Shown in pieces: positions 22,618-33,599 of a DNA stretch of 64,000 nucleotides. Under the pieces are notes generated by a model. The model made no database searches. It saw nothing but the letters and a program-made list of their open reading frames with translations, and had not been told where the DNA came from. How positions within the stretch are numbered: position 1 is the stretch's first letter; every line of letters begins with the position of its first letter. The DNA lies in assembly GCA_043228905.1 (NCBI GenBank), contig JBHGNT010000013.1, positions 11,470,001 to 11,534,000 of the forward strand, written 5' to 3'. The position numbers and the translations under genes are program-made. The DNA is from Azolla caroliniana (taxonomy: Eukaryota > Polypodiophyta).

Positions 22618-22631
22618 TTGAATTGAATTGG
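22618..22631 (+). other. Putative self-priming primer-binding site of G2
   Basis: TTGAATTGAATTGG, two bases inside the LTR end, pairs with CCAATTCGGTTCAA (22395-22408) over 14 consecutive positions, 12 Watson-Crick and 2 G-U. It is at the same offset as in G1 with different sequence. No tRNA-type site is present. Confidence 0.6.
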
Positions 22632-22694
22632 TCATCTTCTTATCCCTCCTTCCGTTCATACTAATCCTCTTATCCTTCCTTCCTCCAATACTAA

Positions 22695-23804
22695 ATGGCA
22701 ACTGTTAGCGCTAAAGAATACCAATTTGTTTTCTTGGAGCTCTAGTACTTAACAGAAAAGTTTGTGGCACTAGAATAAGAAAATCAACGTTTGTTGGGGG
22801 ATCTTCAACAAATAGCTCTAGAAAAACAACACTAACACATGGAGCTGACGTTACGCGTGCAACAACTTCAAGCAACTATTGTGTCATTGCAACAACAGGG
22901 ACCGAGCACTCAAGGGACTCCCAAAGAACCCAAGACTGGTCTTCCTATGAAGTTTGATGGAAAGCGATCACTGTTTAGAGGATTTCTTAATCAGATACGT
23001 TTGGTGATTCAAATGCATCCTTCTCGATATCCCACTGATGCATCACGAGTGGGACTAGTAGGCACGCTACTAAATGGCACAACTTTGGCATGGTTTGCCC
23101 CTTTGTTAGAAAAAGACTCTCCTTTGTTAAATAAATTTGAGGAGTTTATTAGTGAGTTTAAAGCATGTTTTGGAGATATCGATAGTGTTAGGATGGCAAT
23201 CAACAAAATCCAAAGACTGCGTCAAGGTGATCGGTTGGCCTCAACTTATGCTGTGGATTTCCATCTTCTTGGCACCGATATTCCCTACGATGACCTAGCA
23301 TTGATGGAGAAATTTCGCTATGACCTATATAATGATGTCAAGGATTTATTCTTGACTTTCCCGGAAGAACCAAAGTCGCTCACAAAAGCAATCAGTCGAG
23401 CGGTACAATTCGATAACCGGCTTTTCGAATGACATTCAGAACGCTAGTTCCAAATGCCAAGGACAAGATCAGAGCCCTCCTACGCCTTAGTTGTAGCAAA
23501 ACCTTTTCCAAGGGAGACATATAATGCATCAGAAAATACTCCAACACCAATGGAAATCGACACCACACATCGTCGTGGACCATTATCGGAAGAGGAAAAG
23601 CAAAGACGACTATGTCTATATTGCGGTGGACTAGGGCATATTGTAGTAAATTGTTCCCATAGGCCAAGAAGACAGGTAAATCAAGTAGTCGTTAGTACTA
23701 AACCCGAGTCTATTTCATTAGGAGTGTTTGATAATCCTAGTAGTCCAAGTTTATCCAACAAAATTGAAGTCCTTAGTTAACTAGGAGAAGAGTTAAATGA
23801 TTGA
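22695..23804 (+). pseudogene. gag: G2 gag (several stops)
   Basis: Starts ATGGCAACTGTTAGCG as in G1. Homology to G1 gag is continuous (FLNQIRLVIQMHPSRYPTDA, TFPEEPKSLTKAISRAVQ), with a zinc knuckle CLYCGGLGHIVVNC. Stops occur near 22745, 22775, 22832 and 23430. The gag stop at 23802-23804 is preceded by GTTAAAT at the position of the G1 frameshift heptamer. Confidence 0.9.
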
Positions 23805-26800
23805 GTCCAACCAAAATAGGAGCTGTTTGGTTGGACAACCCTGAACCCGTGCAACCCATTAGTGGTTCCATTCCCTTGAAGCAAGTTAGCACGGTGTTCG
23901 TAGCTCAAGTAGCACTTAATACTAAAAGTAATCCTCCAGTACATGTCTTAGCACTCTTAGATTCCAGAGCCAATTATTGCGTCATGGATAGGAATTTTGC
24001 CGAAGTTCATCAGATATCCCTAAGAAAGCTTCCTTGCCCAACTTTTGTAGTAGTAATTGATGGTTGTCCCATTGCTTCTAGAAAGATCGTAGAAGAGTCA
24101 GAGCCGGCTCGTGTTGTCCTAGACATTTTGGCGTGTGAAATATCATTTAATATAACTAGTAGTTCAGAGCATCCAATTGTCTTGGGGTTGGCATGGTTTG
24201 AATTACACAACCCCAAAATCAATTGGAGAACAAGAGAAATCAGGTATCGTCAACCTCGAGGAATCTACTCATAGAATTTCAACCATTTCGCTACATCAAT
24301 TGTGTGAGGAAGGACACAAGGAACCAATGTTTGTATTCGCAGTATGAGTGAAACCTTCCCGTATCACGAGTCAACAATTCAACTTCCGAAGAAGTATCAC
24401 CATTATGCCGACAGTTTTGACAAGGTAAAGGCTAGTACTCTTCCTCAACATCGACCATATGATTGTCCTATTGATTTACAACCAGGGAAAGAACCACAGT
24501 GGGGACTGATCTACAACTTGTCACCAAGCGAGCTTGAAGTTCTTCGGGCCTACATAGAGGAAAATCTAGCAAATAGGTTCATTTGACATTCGAAATCTCC
24601 AACTGGCACACCCATCTTCTTTGTGAAGAAAAAAGATGGATCACCTTGCCTAGTCATGGATTACTGTGGCTTGAATAAGGTCCCCATCAGTAATAGGTAC
24701 GCACTTCCTCTTACCTCGAGTCTTCTAGAAAGGATTAATGGTGCAATGTTTTTCACTAAGATCGACTTACAAGGAGCATATAACCTCGTACGGATCCGAC
24801 CAGGAGACGAATGGAAGACAACTTTCCGCACTCGATATGGGCACTTTGAATATACGGTTATGCCATTTGGCCTCACCAATGCACCAACAGTTTTCCAGCG
24901 CATGACAAATGATATATTCTGAGATCTCTTGGACATCTGTTTGATCATCTACTTGGATGATCTACTAGTTTATTCAAAGACACAAGAGGAGCATGATTCT
25001 CATGTACTATTACTACTAAAACGACCACGAGAACATGATCTTTATGCAAAACTGGAGAAATGTAGTTTTGATTGTAAACAGGTGGAATTTCTAGGCTATG
25101 TCATCTCCTTGGAAGGAATCTCTATGGATCCAGCTAAGGCCCGAACTATGTTAGATGTGCAATGCTTTTTAGGCTTCGCAAATTTTTATTGCACGTTTAT
25201 AAAGGACTACTCACAACTTATTTTGCCTCTCACACAACTTACAAAGAAGGGGCAATCATTTGTTTGGTCTAAGGAAGCGGACACGGCTTTTGTGGATCTC
25301 AAGAAAAAAATTTCATCGGCCCCTATTCTAACTTATGTTGATCCGCAAAAACAATTTATCATTGAGGCAGATGCGTCGAATTTCACGCTCGGTAGTATTT
25401 TGACAGAACAAGGCAACGATGAGAAGCTGTAACATCCTATAGCTTTCCACTCGCGCAAATTTGACACCGCCGAAATCAACTACGAGATACATGATAAGGA
25501 GCTATTAGCACTAGTGGACTCTTTTGCACAATGGAGGCATTTCTTAGAAGGATTTCCTCATCAAGTCATTGTATTTAGTGATCACATGAATCTTGCCTAC
25601 TTCTAGAATGCTTGTGTATCAAATAGACGACAAGCTCGGTGGACCCAATTCCTCACTCATTTCGACTTCAAGATTACAAACCATCTGGGCAAGCAACAAG
25701 GGAAGGCAGATGCATTATCACAACGCTCGTATCTAGCACCTCGTCCTGGTGACCCAACCTTCGAAAATCAAAAGCAAGTAATCATGGGTCCGACATGACT
25801 GCAAGCAACGTTGGTTTTTGACACTCCATTAGATTCCCACCTTATTGATACCATACGCGAAGACTTGAAGACAAATGTTTTTGCTCAAGCTATTCCAGAT
25901 CAAATTGATTCCTCTCGGGCATCTTGTTCACGGTCACAACAACCAGGTACAAATTATCGACAATTCGAATGTCATGATGGGTTACTCTTCTTTAAGAAAC
26001 TTTTGTATGTTCCCAATGGTTCATGTTGACTTCGAGTAGTTCGAAATTGTCATGACAAATACACAGCTAGACATTTTGGTAGTACTAAAATGTTGAATTT
26101 AGTACAACGATCATTTTGGTGGCCGCATATGCGAAGATTTGTCGAAGACTACTTGCGGACATGTGATACATGTTGTAGAGCAAAGATGCCTAGGCATCAT
26201 CCATATGGTTTATTGGAGCCATTACTCATCCTCAACAAACCGTGGCAATCTACTTCTATAGATTTTATCACAAATCTTCCATATTTGAAGGGCTTCAACG
26301 CGGTCCACGATCATTGACGATACTATCGGGAAGACCATGATGCCGAAATACTGCACGCATAACAATCACTACAGTTTCTTCACAATTTGTCTCTAAATTT
26401 TGGAAGCATCTCTTCAAAATGCTCAAGGTCACATGCAACCTCTCCTCCATCCATCAACCCCAAAATACTGCACGCACGCATGATGCCGAAATACTGCACG
26501 CATAACAATCACTACAGTTTCTTCACAATTTGTCTCTAAATTTTGGAAGCATCTCTTCAAAATGCTCAAGGTCACATGCAACCTCTCCTCCATCCATCAA
26601 CCCCAAACAGATGGTCACGCAGAACATACAAATCAAACGCTGGAACAATATCTTCGGTGCTTCTTAAGCTATCAACAAGATGATTGGGCAAATATATTCT
26701 ACATTTTGCTGAATTTGCTTATAATAATTCTATCCACTCCTCTCCTAGGGTTACACCATTATATGCTTATATAGGCCATCATCCTCGCCAGTGTGTATTA

Positions 26801-27386
26801 GAAACTCCCGAGTTACCCACAAATCCTAGTGCAGAGAATCATTTGTAGCGGCTACGAAAGATTCAGGCAGAACTATCTACCCACCTACATCAAGCCCAAG
26901 AAACACAAAAGGATTATGCAGATCGTCACCGGATTCCATCTTGTTTTGATATTGGAGATCGAGTATGGCGATTACGACAACATATAAAAACTACTCGACC
27001 ATGTAACAAATTGGATTATCAACGGTTAGGGCCTTTTCGTATTAATGGAAAAAAATCATTTTTCGCCTTGATCTCCCTCCGTAACTACGGATACATCCGG
27101 TATTTCATAGTTCTCTTTTAGAACCCTATCAAGATATCACTATTCCCAATCGTATTACACTACCTCCACCACCGATCAAACTTGAAGATGGACCTGAGTA
27201 CAAGGTTGTTGTCATCCTCGATTCCGAGATTGTTCTCAACAAGCTCTACTATAGTCCAAGCAAGCGTACTTGGGAACCGGTAGAGAATGTGACCAATGCT
27301 CGAGCTCTTCTTGAAGACTTCCATCATCAATATCCAGACAAACCATGTCCTCAATCAAAGAAGATTCGTAACATTCATTGTTTAAA
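23801..27386 (+). pseudogene. pol: G2 pol with chromodomain, broken in many places
   Basis: Recognisable in order: protease (VLALLDSRANYCVMD, with G of DSG changed to R), RT ([44 protein letters not shown] near 24945), RNase H (EADASNFTLGSILTEQ), integrase zinc finger (CDTCCRAKMPRHHPYG), a disrupted integrase core, then the chromodomain (YKVVVILDSEIVLNKLYY near 27200, SKRTWEPVENVTNA). Stops and frameshifts are frequent. The integrase core contains a short inverted segment and a 143-bp tandem duplication (26310-26620). Confidence 0.9.
26310..26620. repeat. Inverted segment plus 143-bp tandem duplication in G2 integrase
   Basis: On the minus strand about 26310-26383 translates as EETVVIVMRAVFRHHGLPDS, matching SEETAALVMREVFRHHGLPD of G1, which is on the plus strand, so this piece of about 75 bp is flipped. 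The unit starting TGATGCCGAAATACTGCACG at 26338 recurs at 26481, duplicating the inverted piece and the following integrase sequence. Confidence 0.85.
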
Positions 27387-27397
27387 GGGCGGGATAG

Positions 27398-27738
27398 TGT
27401 CATGATATGGCATGGTATGGCTCCAAAAGGATTTGAACCCATGACCTTCATGGGTTGAACCCTTACCATTAAATTATGCATTGTAATACGAAAGATATTA
27501 TTTTCATTTATTATTTCAGATTCATATATATTCTAGATTACTCTGGAACATTCTAGAAGCTTCAGGAAATTTATTTATATTCCAGATTACTCTGGAACAT
27601 TCTAGAAACTTCAGGACTACTCCTAACCGTACTATAAATAGAGGCACATGGCATTATTCAGAACCCAATTTGGTTCAACACTAGTCTTAAGTCTCCTAAT
27701 TGTTCTTGTATCCTTCTTCATATAATATAATTCTTGTT

Positions 27739-27804
<66 letters not shown>

Positions 27805-27886
27805 TCTCATGACTCTTACACACTCTTTCCCTTCTTTGTACTAATCCTCATTCTTCCCCTCTATCTTTAGTACTAATTTTCCGTGC
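27398..27886 (+). repeat. G2 3' LTR, truncated, with internal duplication
   Basis: TGTCATGATATGGCATGG starts it. Relative to the 5' LTR it has an internal duplication of roughly 54 bp around TCTGGAACATTCTAGAA (27515-27615) and a much longer (CT)n tract (about 27744-27800). It ends at about 27886 inside the final TACTAATTTTCC segment. The differences from its partner show age. Confidence 0.85.
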
Positions 27887-27959
27887 ATAGTTGATTTAAC
27901 AACATTAGTTTATTTGGACTACTATTTTATTCTCTTTTGAGGGTGGTTTCACACTATGT

Positions 27960-28209
27960 GTCGAAAACATCACGACACCGCTTTCGCCTAGTAGAACTTA
28001 GGCATGCTCTTCTCTTCTAGCATTGCTCGTGCCGCCACCATAATTGACCGGTTGTTCCGGTGTGTATCGGTAGCTGAATTCCATCTGAATTCCTTTCTGC
28101 TACAGATAATTGTTGAATTGGCCGGAAAAGTATTCTTTTCCGCCATTCGATCGTAGACTCTTGATCTTCCTCTCCATTTCCCATTCTACAAGACTTTGCA
28201 GGTTCCAGA
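27960..28209 (-). pseudogene. Copia integrase fragment
   Basis: On the minus strand it reads LRSNGGKEYFSGQFNNYLQQ, then RYTPEQ, and after a frameshift MLEEKSMPKFYWA, matching the integrase of C2 and 1-487 (LRFNGGKEYFFDQFSSYLHK, MLEEKHLTKFYWAEGV). About 250 bp survive between the truncated G2 LTR and T3. Confidence 0.75.
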
Positions 28210-29271
28210 AACAGTATAGTCATTTTAATCGGTTATGGAGGTTAGAATTTAACAATGTGGTTATACCATGAAAGGTAAGGATGGGAGTCTGCTCAATATG
28301 TGCATGTTTAAAAAGTATGGTAAAGGGTGGGAGATCAAATGAAGAGATAAAGAATTATAAGAATCTATTAGAAGAACATCATGAAAGTCAAGCATTGGAA
28401 CATTCTAAAGCTATGCATCATGTACAAAAAGCACTTCAATCACCCGAAAAGTATATGTGCATGATTATAGATAGCATGGATATAAAAAAGACTTGTTTGT
28501 TGCACTTCCAAAGGTTGCCAAAGGACATTAGAGATGAATGTCTCGTGCAAATGCATCTAGTAGGTTGTTTGACATATTGTCAGACAATAAGGCCTCAAGT
28601 ATTCTTAACTTATCCTAATATCCACAACAACCCTAATTGTACAGTCACCGTCATGCAAAGAGTGTTACAATCTTGGCCAGGTATAATACCGCTAGTTCTA
28701 TAAGTACAACTCAACAACACAACCAGAGAGAATAAAAACTCGACAGTGTTTGGTTATTTAAGCATGCTAGTAGAGAGAGGCATATTTAAAAAGATTAAGC
28801 TCAACATCTTACTAGTTGGTCATACCCATGATCATATAGATCAAATGTTTAGTAGGTTCTCAATGAAACTAGCACGATCTAATACTGTCACGCTTATGAC
28901 GCTATCAAAGTTGATAAGTGAAGCATATACCCCAAAGCCAGAAGTACATCATTTGAATGAAGTTTATGATTTTAAATGCTTCTACATGGATGGTGATGGG
29001 ACTCAATGTAGGGTGCTTGCATCTCTTAATAATATAAGTTTTAACCATTTCTTCCTCATAAAAACGAAGTTCTGCGAGCCACACCATGACGGTGTTGTTT
29101 GCAAAACAATACTCATGACATCAAGTTCACAATGGGAGCCACAAGAAGATCGTAAACTCTTACTTCATTTTCTAGATGCTCAAATCATATGTGCAGAGAA
29201 AATGCCATATGATGATCATAAAAAATTGGCTCCCGGTAATTCAATTGATGAGCAAAGGATATATTGGTTGC
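28210..29271 (+). pseudogene. T3, diverged fragment of the T-family transposase
   Basis: Homology to T1 begins at SHFNRLWRLEFNNVVIP and runs to PQEDRKLLLHF and the following lysine-rich segment. Motifs: VCSICACLKSM, CMIIDSMDIKKT, VQLNNTTRENKNS (second acid D changed to N), GHTHDHIDQMFSRF (third acid kept). A stop lies at 28701-28703. Both TIRs and the N-terminal repeats are absent. It is clearly more diverged from T1/T2 than they are from each other, so the family has been in this genome for some time. It is cut on the right by the C3 LTR at 29272. Confidence 0.88.
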
Positions 29272-29414
29272 TGTTGAGCGAGCAAGCTCAACGTGGGCCG
29301 GATCGGCTTAATAAGCCAAGAGCCGTACTCGAGACCTGGATTGGTGAGCCAGGCTCAAGAGCCAGATTCAGAGAACCAGAACAGAGGACCGGATCAGAAA
29401 AGCCGGATCCACGT
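29272..29414 (+). repeat. C3 Copia LTR, left part (split by G3)
   Basis: TGTTGAGCGAGCAAGCTC begins it as in the C2 LTR. It is interrupted at 29415 by G3, and the remainder continues at 40874. The ACGT at 29411-29414 is repeated at 40874-40877 as the G3 target duplication. Confidence 0.88.
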
Positions 29415-30403
29415 TGTCGGGGTAGTTGTGGTTCGTGCAGTGAAGTCGTAGGGACTAAGGTTAAGGGGAGTTGAAGGAACCTAAATTTTTATAAGGCTTG
29501 TATGGTGATGTTAGAAAGGTTAAGAATAACAAGAAGAAGAGTTATGAGTAATGTGTGAGAAAGAGAGACGAGAATAGATAGAAGATAGAGACAATATATG
29601 ATTCAAGAAGCAAGATAGAGACAAAGTATGATTTAAGAAGGAAGATTGAGACAAAGTATGATTCAAGAAGCAAGAGTATATGATATAAACATGATTTATA
29701 TTAAAAAGATAATATTTTACCAACTTTACAATCCTTGATCGCAAACTGAACACATTCTTTACCGACCCTTGATTTGAACCCATGACCTCAACTTTGAAAC
29801 ACGAGGTTCTTCACCCAATGAGCTAGTCTTCTCTACTTAATTTTCTGTTCATGTCGATTCTAAAAGGCGATCGGATACATCCGTAACTTGAGCGTGGTAA
29901 AACAACTTCCTCTTACTCTCTCTTGATCTCCTCTTGTTTTCCTTGCCCCTCTTTATATAAGTGTTGCCATGCATATGGTAATGTATGGGAGCATGGTATG
30001 CATGCAATGCAGGCAATGCACGAGTTACATGTAATGCATGATCGCCATTTGGCACACATGTATTGCACGTGATGCATGGTAGCCATCATGCTCACTTCAG
30101 CTCCCATGTATGAAAATAGATATGGGATATGCAATCTAAAATAACTAACCTAGCTTAGTGGTGTATACTTTGTGTTTGGCATACAAGATTGAGAGTTCAA
30201 GTCTCTCAATTTTACTCAATACAATATATAGCTTCATTTATATCATGAAGCACATTTATTACAAACTCTTACAAATAAATAGCCTAGCCTAGTGGTATGT
30301 ACATTGTACTTTGTGTATAAGGATGTGGGTTCAAGCCTTTCAAATATTATTAAATACAATATTTAAGCTCATTTTTATATCGTGAAGCACATTCTTCACG
30401 ACA
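29415..30403 (-). repeat. G3 3' LTR with tRNA-like modules
   Basis: It is 989 bp. Contains an rc tRNA-like module at about 29770-29835 (A-box-like TAGCTCATTGGG and B-box-like GGGTTCAAATC on the minus strand). Two plus-strand modules are at about 30145-30215 (TAGCTTAGTGGT ... GAGAG-TTCAAGT-CTCTC, a complete 5-bp T-arm) and 30280-30345 (TAGCCTAGTGGT ... GGGTTCAAGCC). A purine tract, seen on the minus strand as CAGAGGGGGTGGG, adjoins at 30404-30416. Confidence 0.9.
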
Positions 30404-30409
30404 CCCACC

Positions 30410-31560
30410 CCCTCTGAACTTGCACATTGGTTGTGCAAAGTTCATCCAACACTTCTTCTGATTCTTTTAGTTCTTCTACTTCTTCATAAAATTCGGGCTC
30501 TAATGACTCCCTCCTTTTAAATATTTTAATGCTTTTTCCTACAATTGGGATACTAATCTCTGTCCCATCTAACTCATTGAGGAAATATGTGGCCTTATTT
30601 GTTATTTTCCTAACTTCATAAGGTCCAAACCATCTTTTTGCGAACTTCTGAATAGTACTGTATTGATTATCTAAGTTGTTATCATATACTAATACCCGGT
30701 CTCCCTCTTGCACCCTTCTTGGTCATATTCTTTTCATCTTGTCAAATCTGTCCTTATTCTTGATTCTTGCCTCTTTCAATCTAGTAGCAGCTTTTTCTAT
30801 GTCTTCTATCCTAGATTGAAGTTGTCGTATCCGAATAGCAAGTAAATCTTCCCAACTCATTTCTGATTCCCAAGGCAACACAACCCATGTAGTTATCTTT
30901 TCTTCAATTGGCATTATCGGCTTTTGCCGGCATATATCCAGTAACAGTGCTATGGGTTGTTCTATCAACCCATTGTGCATAGGATAAGACTTTTGGCCAA
31001 TCACCGACCCGTCCTTTACATGCCTTTGCTAAAGCTTTGACTATTGGCCCATGTCCCCTTTCTATCTTTCCATTAGCTTCCGGATTGTATGCCGTTGTCA
31101 AAGATAGCCGAATCCCTATTTTGTCGAAAAAATCTTGAGCTTCTGCAGAATTGAGCTCTCCCCTATCTGCTACTATCTTCCCGATACATCCATATCTACA
31201 AACAATGTCCTCCAAGATGAATTGACATACTCCTAATGTCCCTTTTGTTCGCAGTGCATGTCCTTCCACTTGATTTGTTAGATCTTCTCTTGCAAGAACC
31301 AAGTATCTCTTTTGTCCTACTCCAAGTGGCATTGTTACCAAATCTATCATCCACTTGTAATGCACCCCCGGTGAGTATGTGGGTGTAATTCATCACAAAA
31401 TTTTACATTTGAATAATATTGACAAGTGGGACAAGTTTCTAAATACTTTTTTATTTGCTCATAGTATCGAGGCCACCAAAACCGTTCTTTAATCTTACTG
31501 AAAGTGGCCCACACTCCTCGATGACCAGCCCATTCTTTTGTCATGCAGCTCTCTGATTAT
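30410..31560 (-). pseudogene. pol: G3 integrase
   Basis: Minus strand. The zinc-binding region (HRGVWATFSKIKERFWWPRY then CPTCQYYSN) is at 31350-31545. The core at 30904-31365 has MIDLVTMPLGVGQKRYLVL, VADRGELNSAEAQDFF and YNPEANGKIERGHGPIVKAL, giving a D-D-E triad. The C-terminal domain is at 30396-30713 (GDRVLVYDNNLDNQ, RWFGPYEVRKI). Frames are interrupted by stops near 31370 and 31010 and at 30720. No chromodomain was seen. Confidence 0.88.
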
Positions 31561-33587
31561 CTCCTTTCTTTACCCTTCAGAACCTATTACTCTTTACGGG
31601 TTTCCAGTCTTGGTTTTCGGATGTCGCCATAGCTATCCTTCATGCAGGAAGAACTTATGGGCTTTCTTGCGAAACTGTGCGAACTCTTTTCCAGATCGAC
31701 CTTTGTACTTGTCAGGGGTTTGTAGGTATTTCCCTATTTCCTTGAATTCTTCTTCATACTCGTCTTCTAGAAACTGCAAACCTCCTTCCCGGGTAATGCT
31801 TGTGGTAAGGACTGTTTGTTCTTTGTCCTCATCGTCCGAGTCTGGAATTTCCTCTTCCTCATACCTTGCTCTTGATAACATATCTGCTACTGCATTTCTA
31901 TTCCCAGAGATATGTCGAACTTTAGGGTTGACCGATCTAATATAGATACACCATCTTAACATGGCTTGATCTGGAATATCACAATTAGCTATGATACCAA
32001 GAATAGGCAAACAATCTATTTCTATTATTATTTCAGCACCAATTAAGTAATCTCTATTGTCTTAACTGTTGTTACTACCCCCCATAACTCTCTTTTGACT
32101 TGTGCATATTTTCTTTGTCGACCACTAAGAACCTTCGCTCCGAATCGGACTAGATACCTTTCTTCCCCATCTTGTTGGCTTATCACCCATCCAATTCCAA
32201 TGGGACTGGAGTCTACTATGAGATATATGGGCCAGGTGTAGTCAGGTTGCTTTAATGGTGGAGCTTGTGCCAAGTAAGACTTCAATTTCCTCATTGCCTC
32301 TGAATGCTCTTCACTCAATTCAAATGTTTCTCCTTTTCTTAGGAGTCTGTATAAAGGTTCAGATAAATGGGCATAATGCGGATTCCATCTACAGTAAAAA
32401 ACACATACCCCTAGAAACCTTCGTACTTCGGAGACGGATGTACATTCCTCTTGCATGTTTTGAATTGCATTGACCTTGGTGGGGGATGGCTTTCTCCCAT
32501 ACGGGCCACACAGATGACCAACTATTAATATCTCTTTTTCCCCAAATATTGATTTCACCCCTGATAAGGTCAAATGCACTTCTTCCATCCTTGATAGTAT
32601 CTTCTCACAATCCTTGATATGGTCGGCAACGAATTGTCGGCAACCATCTTTGTCCAATTCCTCATTCTTCTCTTCCTCCTTGCATCCCTTGATCGGAACA
32701 TCATCTAAAAAAGGCATTGTAATATTAGGAATAAAATCACGAAGTACCTTGTTCATTCCATTCATCATATGCGCCACTGAGTTAGTCGCTCCTTGCGGCA
32801 AGGTACACATCTGTACTAACCCTATTGGTGTCTCGATAGAAGTAATATCTCAACTTTTGATAGCAAGTTGAAATTGATCATACCCGGAATAAAGGTCTCC
32901 CATTGAATATATAGCTCTTCTTGCAAACATCTCAGCAAACTCAGCCACAATTGGCCCTACTCCCGAGTTTCGGATTGTTACCTTATTCATGGGTTGCATA
33001 TCTTGGATAAATCAGAGCTATCCATCTTTCTTTAACACAGTGAACCATCGACTCGAGTAAGGAGCATTCGATGGTTCCAAGATACCCACCCTTATCTTTT
33101 CTTTTAGAAGTTCTAATAGTTGAGGGATTCTAGCCCTAGGCATGGCTATTGGCTTAAAATTCCATGGAATATGAGGGATAGTAAATATAACTATGGGCTC
33201 TACAATTTCTGGATCCACGCACCCTATTTCCACAGGTTGGAATGCGAACGCCTTTCCATGCCTTTTTAACATCTCCCTGAATTGTTTTTCTTCAGAAGGT
33301 AATAGGAAGTCACCCCCTCCTATTTTCATCCCTTGTATTGTTTCCAGAGTAAACACATGTCCCACCTTTCGTGGGTCTCTGATCATTGGCTCTGTGTTTG
33401 CTTCTTTGATTGCCTTTTCACTATCCCCTCGAAGTGGAGCAGCAATAGGACGAACCTTCTTCTCCACTGTCTTGTACTTTGTTAGTACATGTGCTTCATG
33501 ATCCTTTCGAGCAACTTCTTCAATGACCTTGTACATGTTGATTGAATGGACAAGAACTTGGATTTCGTTGTCGTCTTCCATTAACAC
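31561..33587 (-). pseudogene. pol: G3 reverse transcriptase and RNase H
   Basis: The N-terminal part at 33018-33587 shows FRPVEIGC-like residues (FQPVEIGCVDPEIVEPIVIF) and LLKEKIRVGILEPSNAPYSS. After a stop, IRNSGVGPIVAEFAEMFA, MGDLYSGYDQF and CTLPQGATNSVAHMMNGMNK lead to the catalytic ITMPFLDDVPIKG (near 32700), where phenylalanine replaces the usual tyrosine before LDD. The thumb (VSEVRRFLGVCVFYCRW) and RNase H (YLIVDSSPIGIGWVISQQDG, near 32180-32240) follow, then the connecting region to 31633. A few stops separate otherwise long frames. Confidence 0.9.
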
Positions 33588-33599
33588 CGGGTCATTTGA

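Larger units (their letters stand above)
22187..27886 (+). mobile_element. G2, degenerate Ty3/gypsy element related to G1
   Basis: It has the same structure and family as G1, but is older: multiple stops in gag and pol, a small inversion and tandem duplication in the integrase, and a truncated 3' LTR. The 5' LTR is 22187-22615 (429 bp, TGTCATGATATGGC to CTTGATA). The 3' LTR is 27398-27886, lacking about the last 27 bp, where it abuts a Copia fragment. Confidence 0.92.

Noticed and set aside
30145-30345. Genuine tRNA genes
   Set aside because: A- and B-box-like blocks and one T-arm are present, but the acceptor stem, anticodon arm and CCA-side pairing are not convincing, and the copies recur inside LTRs.
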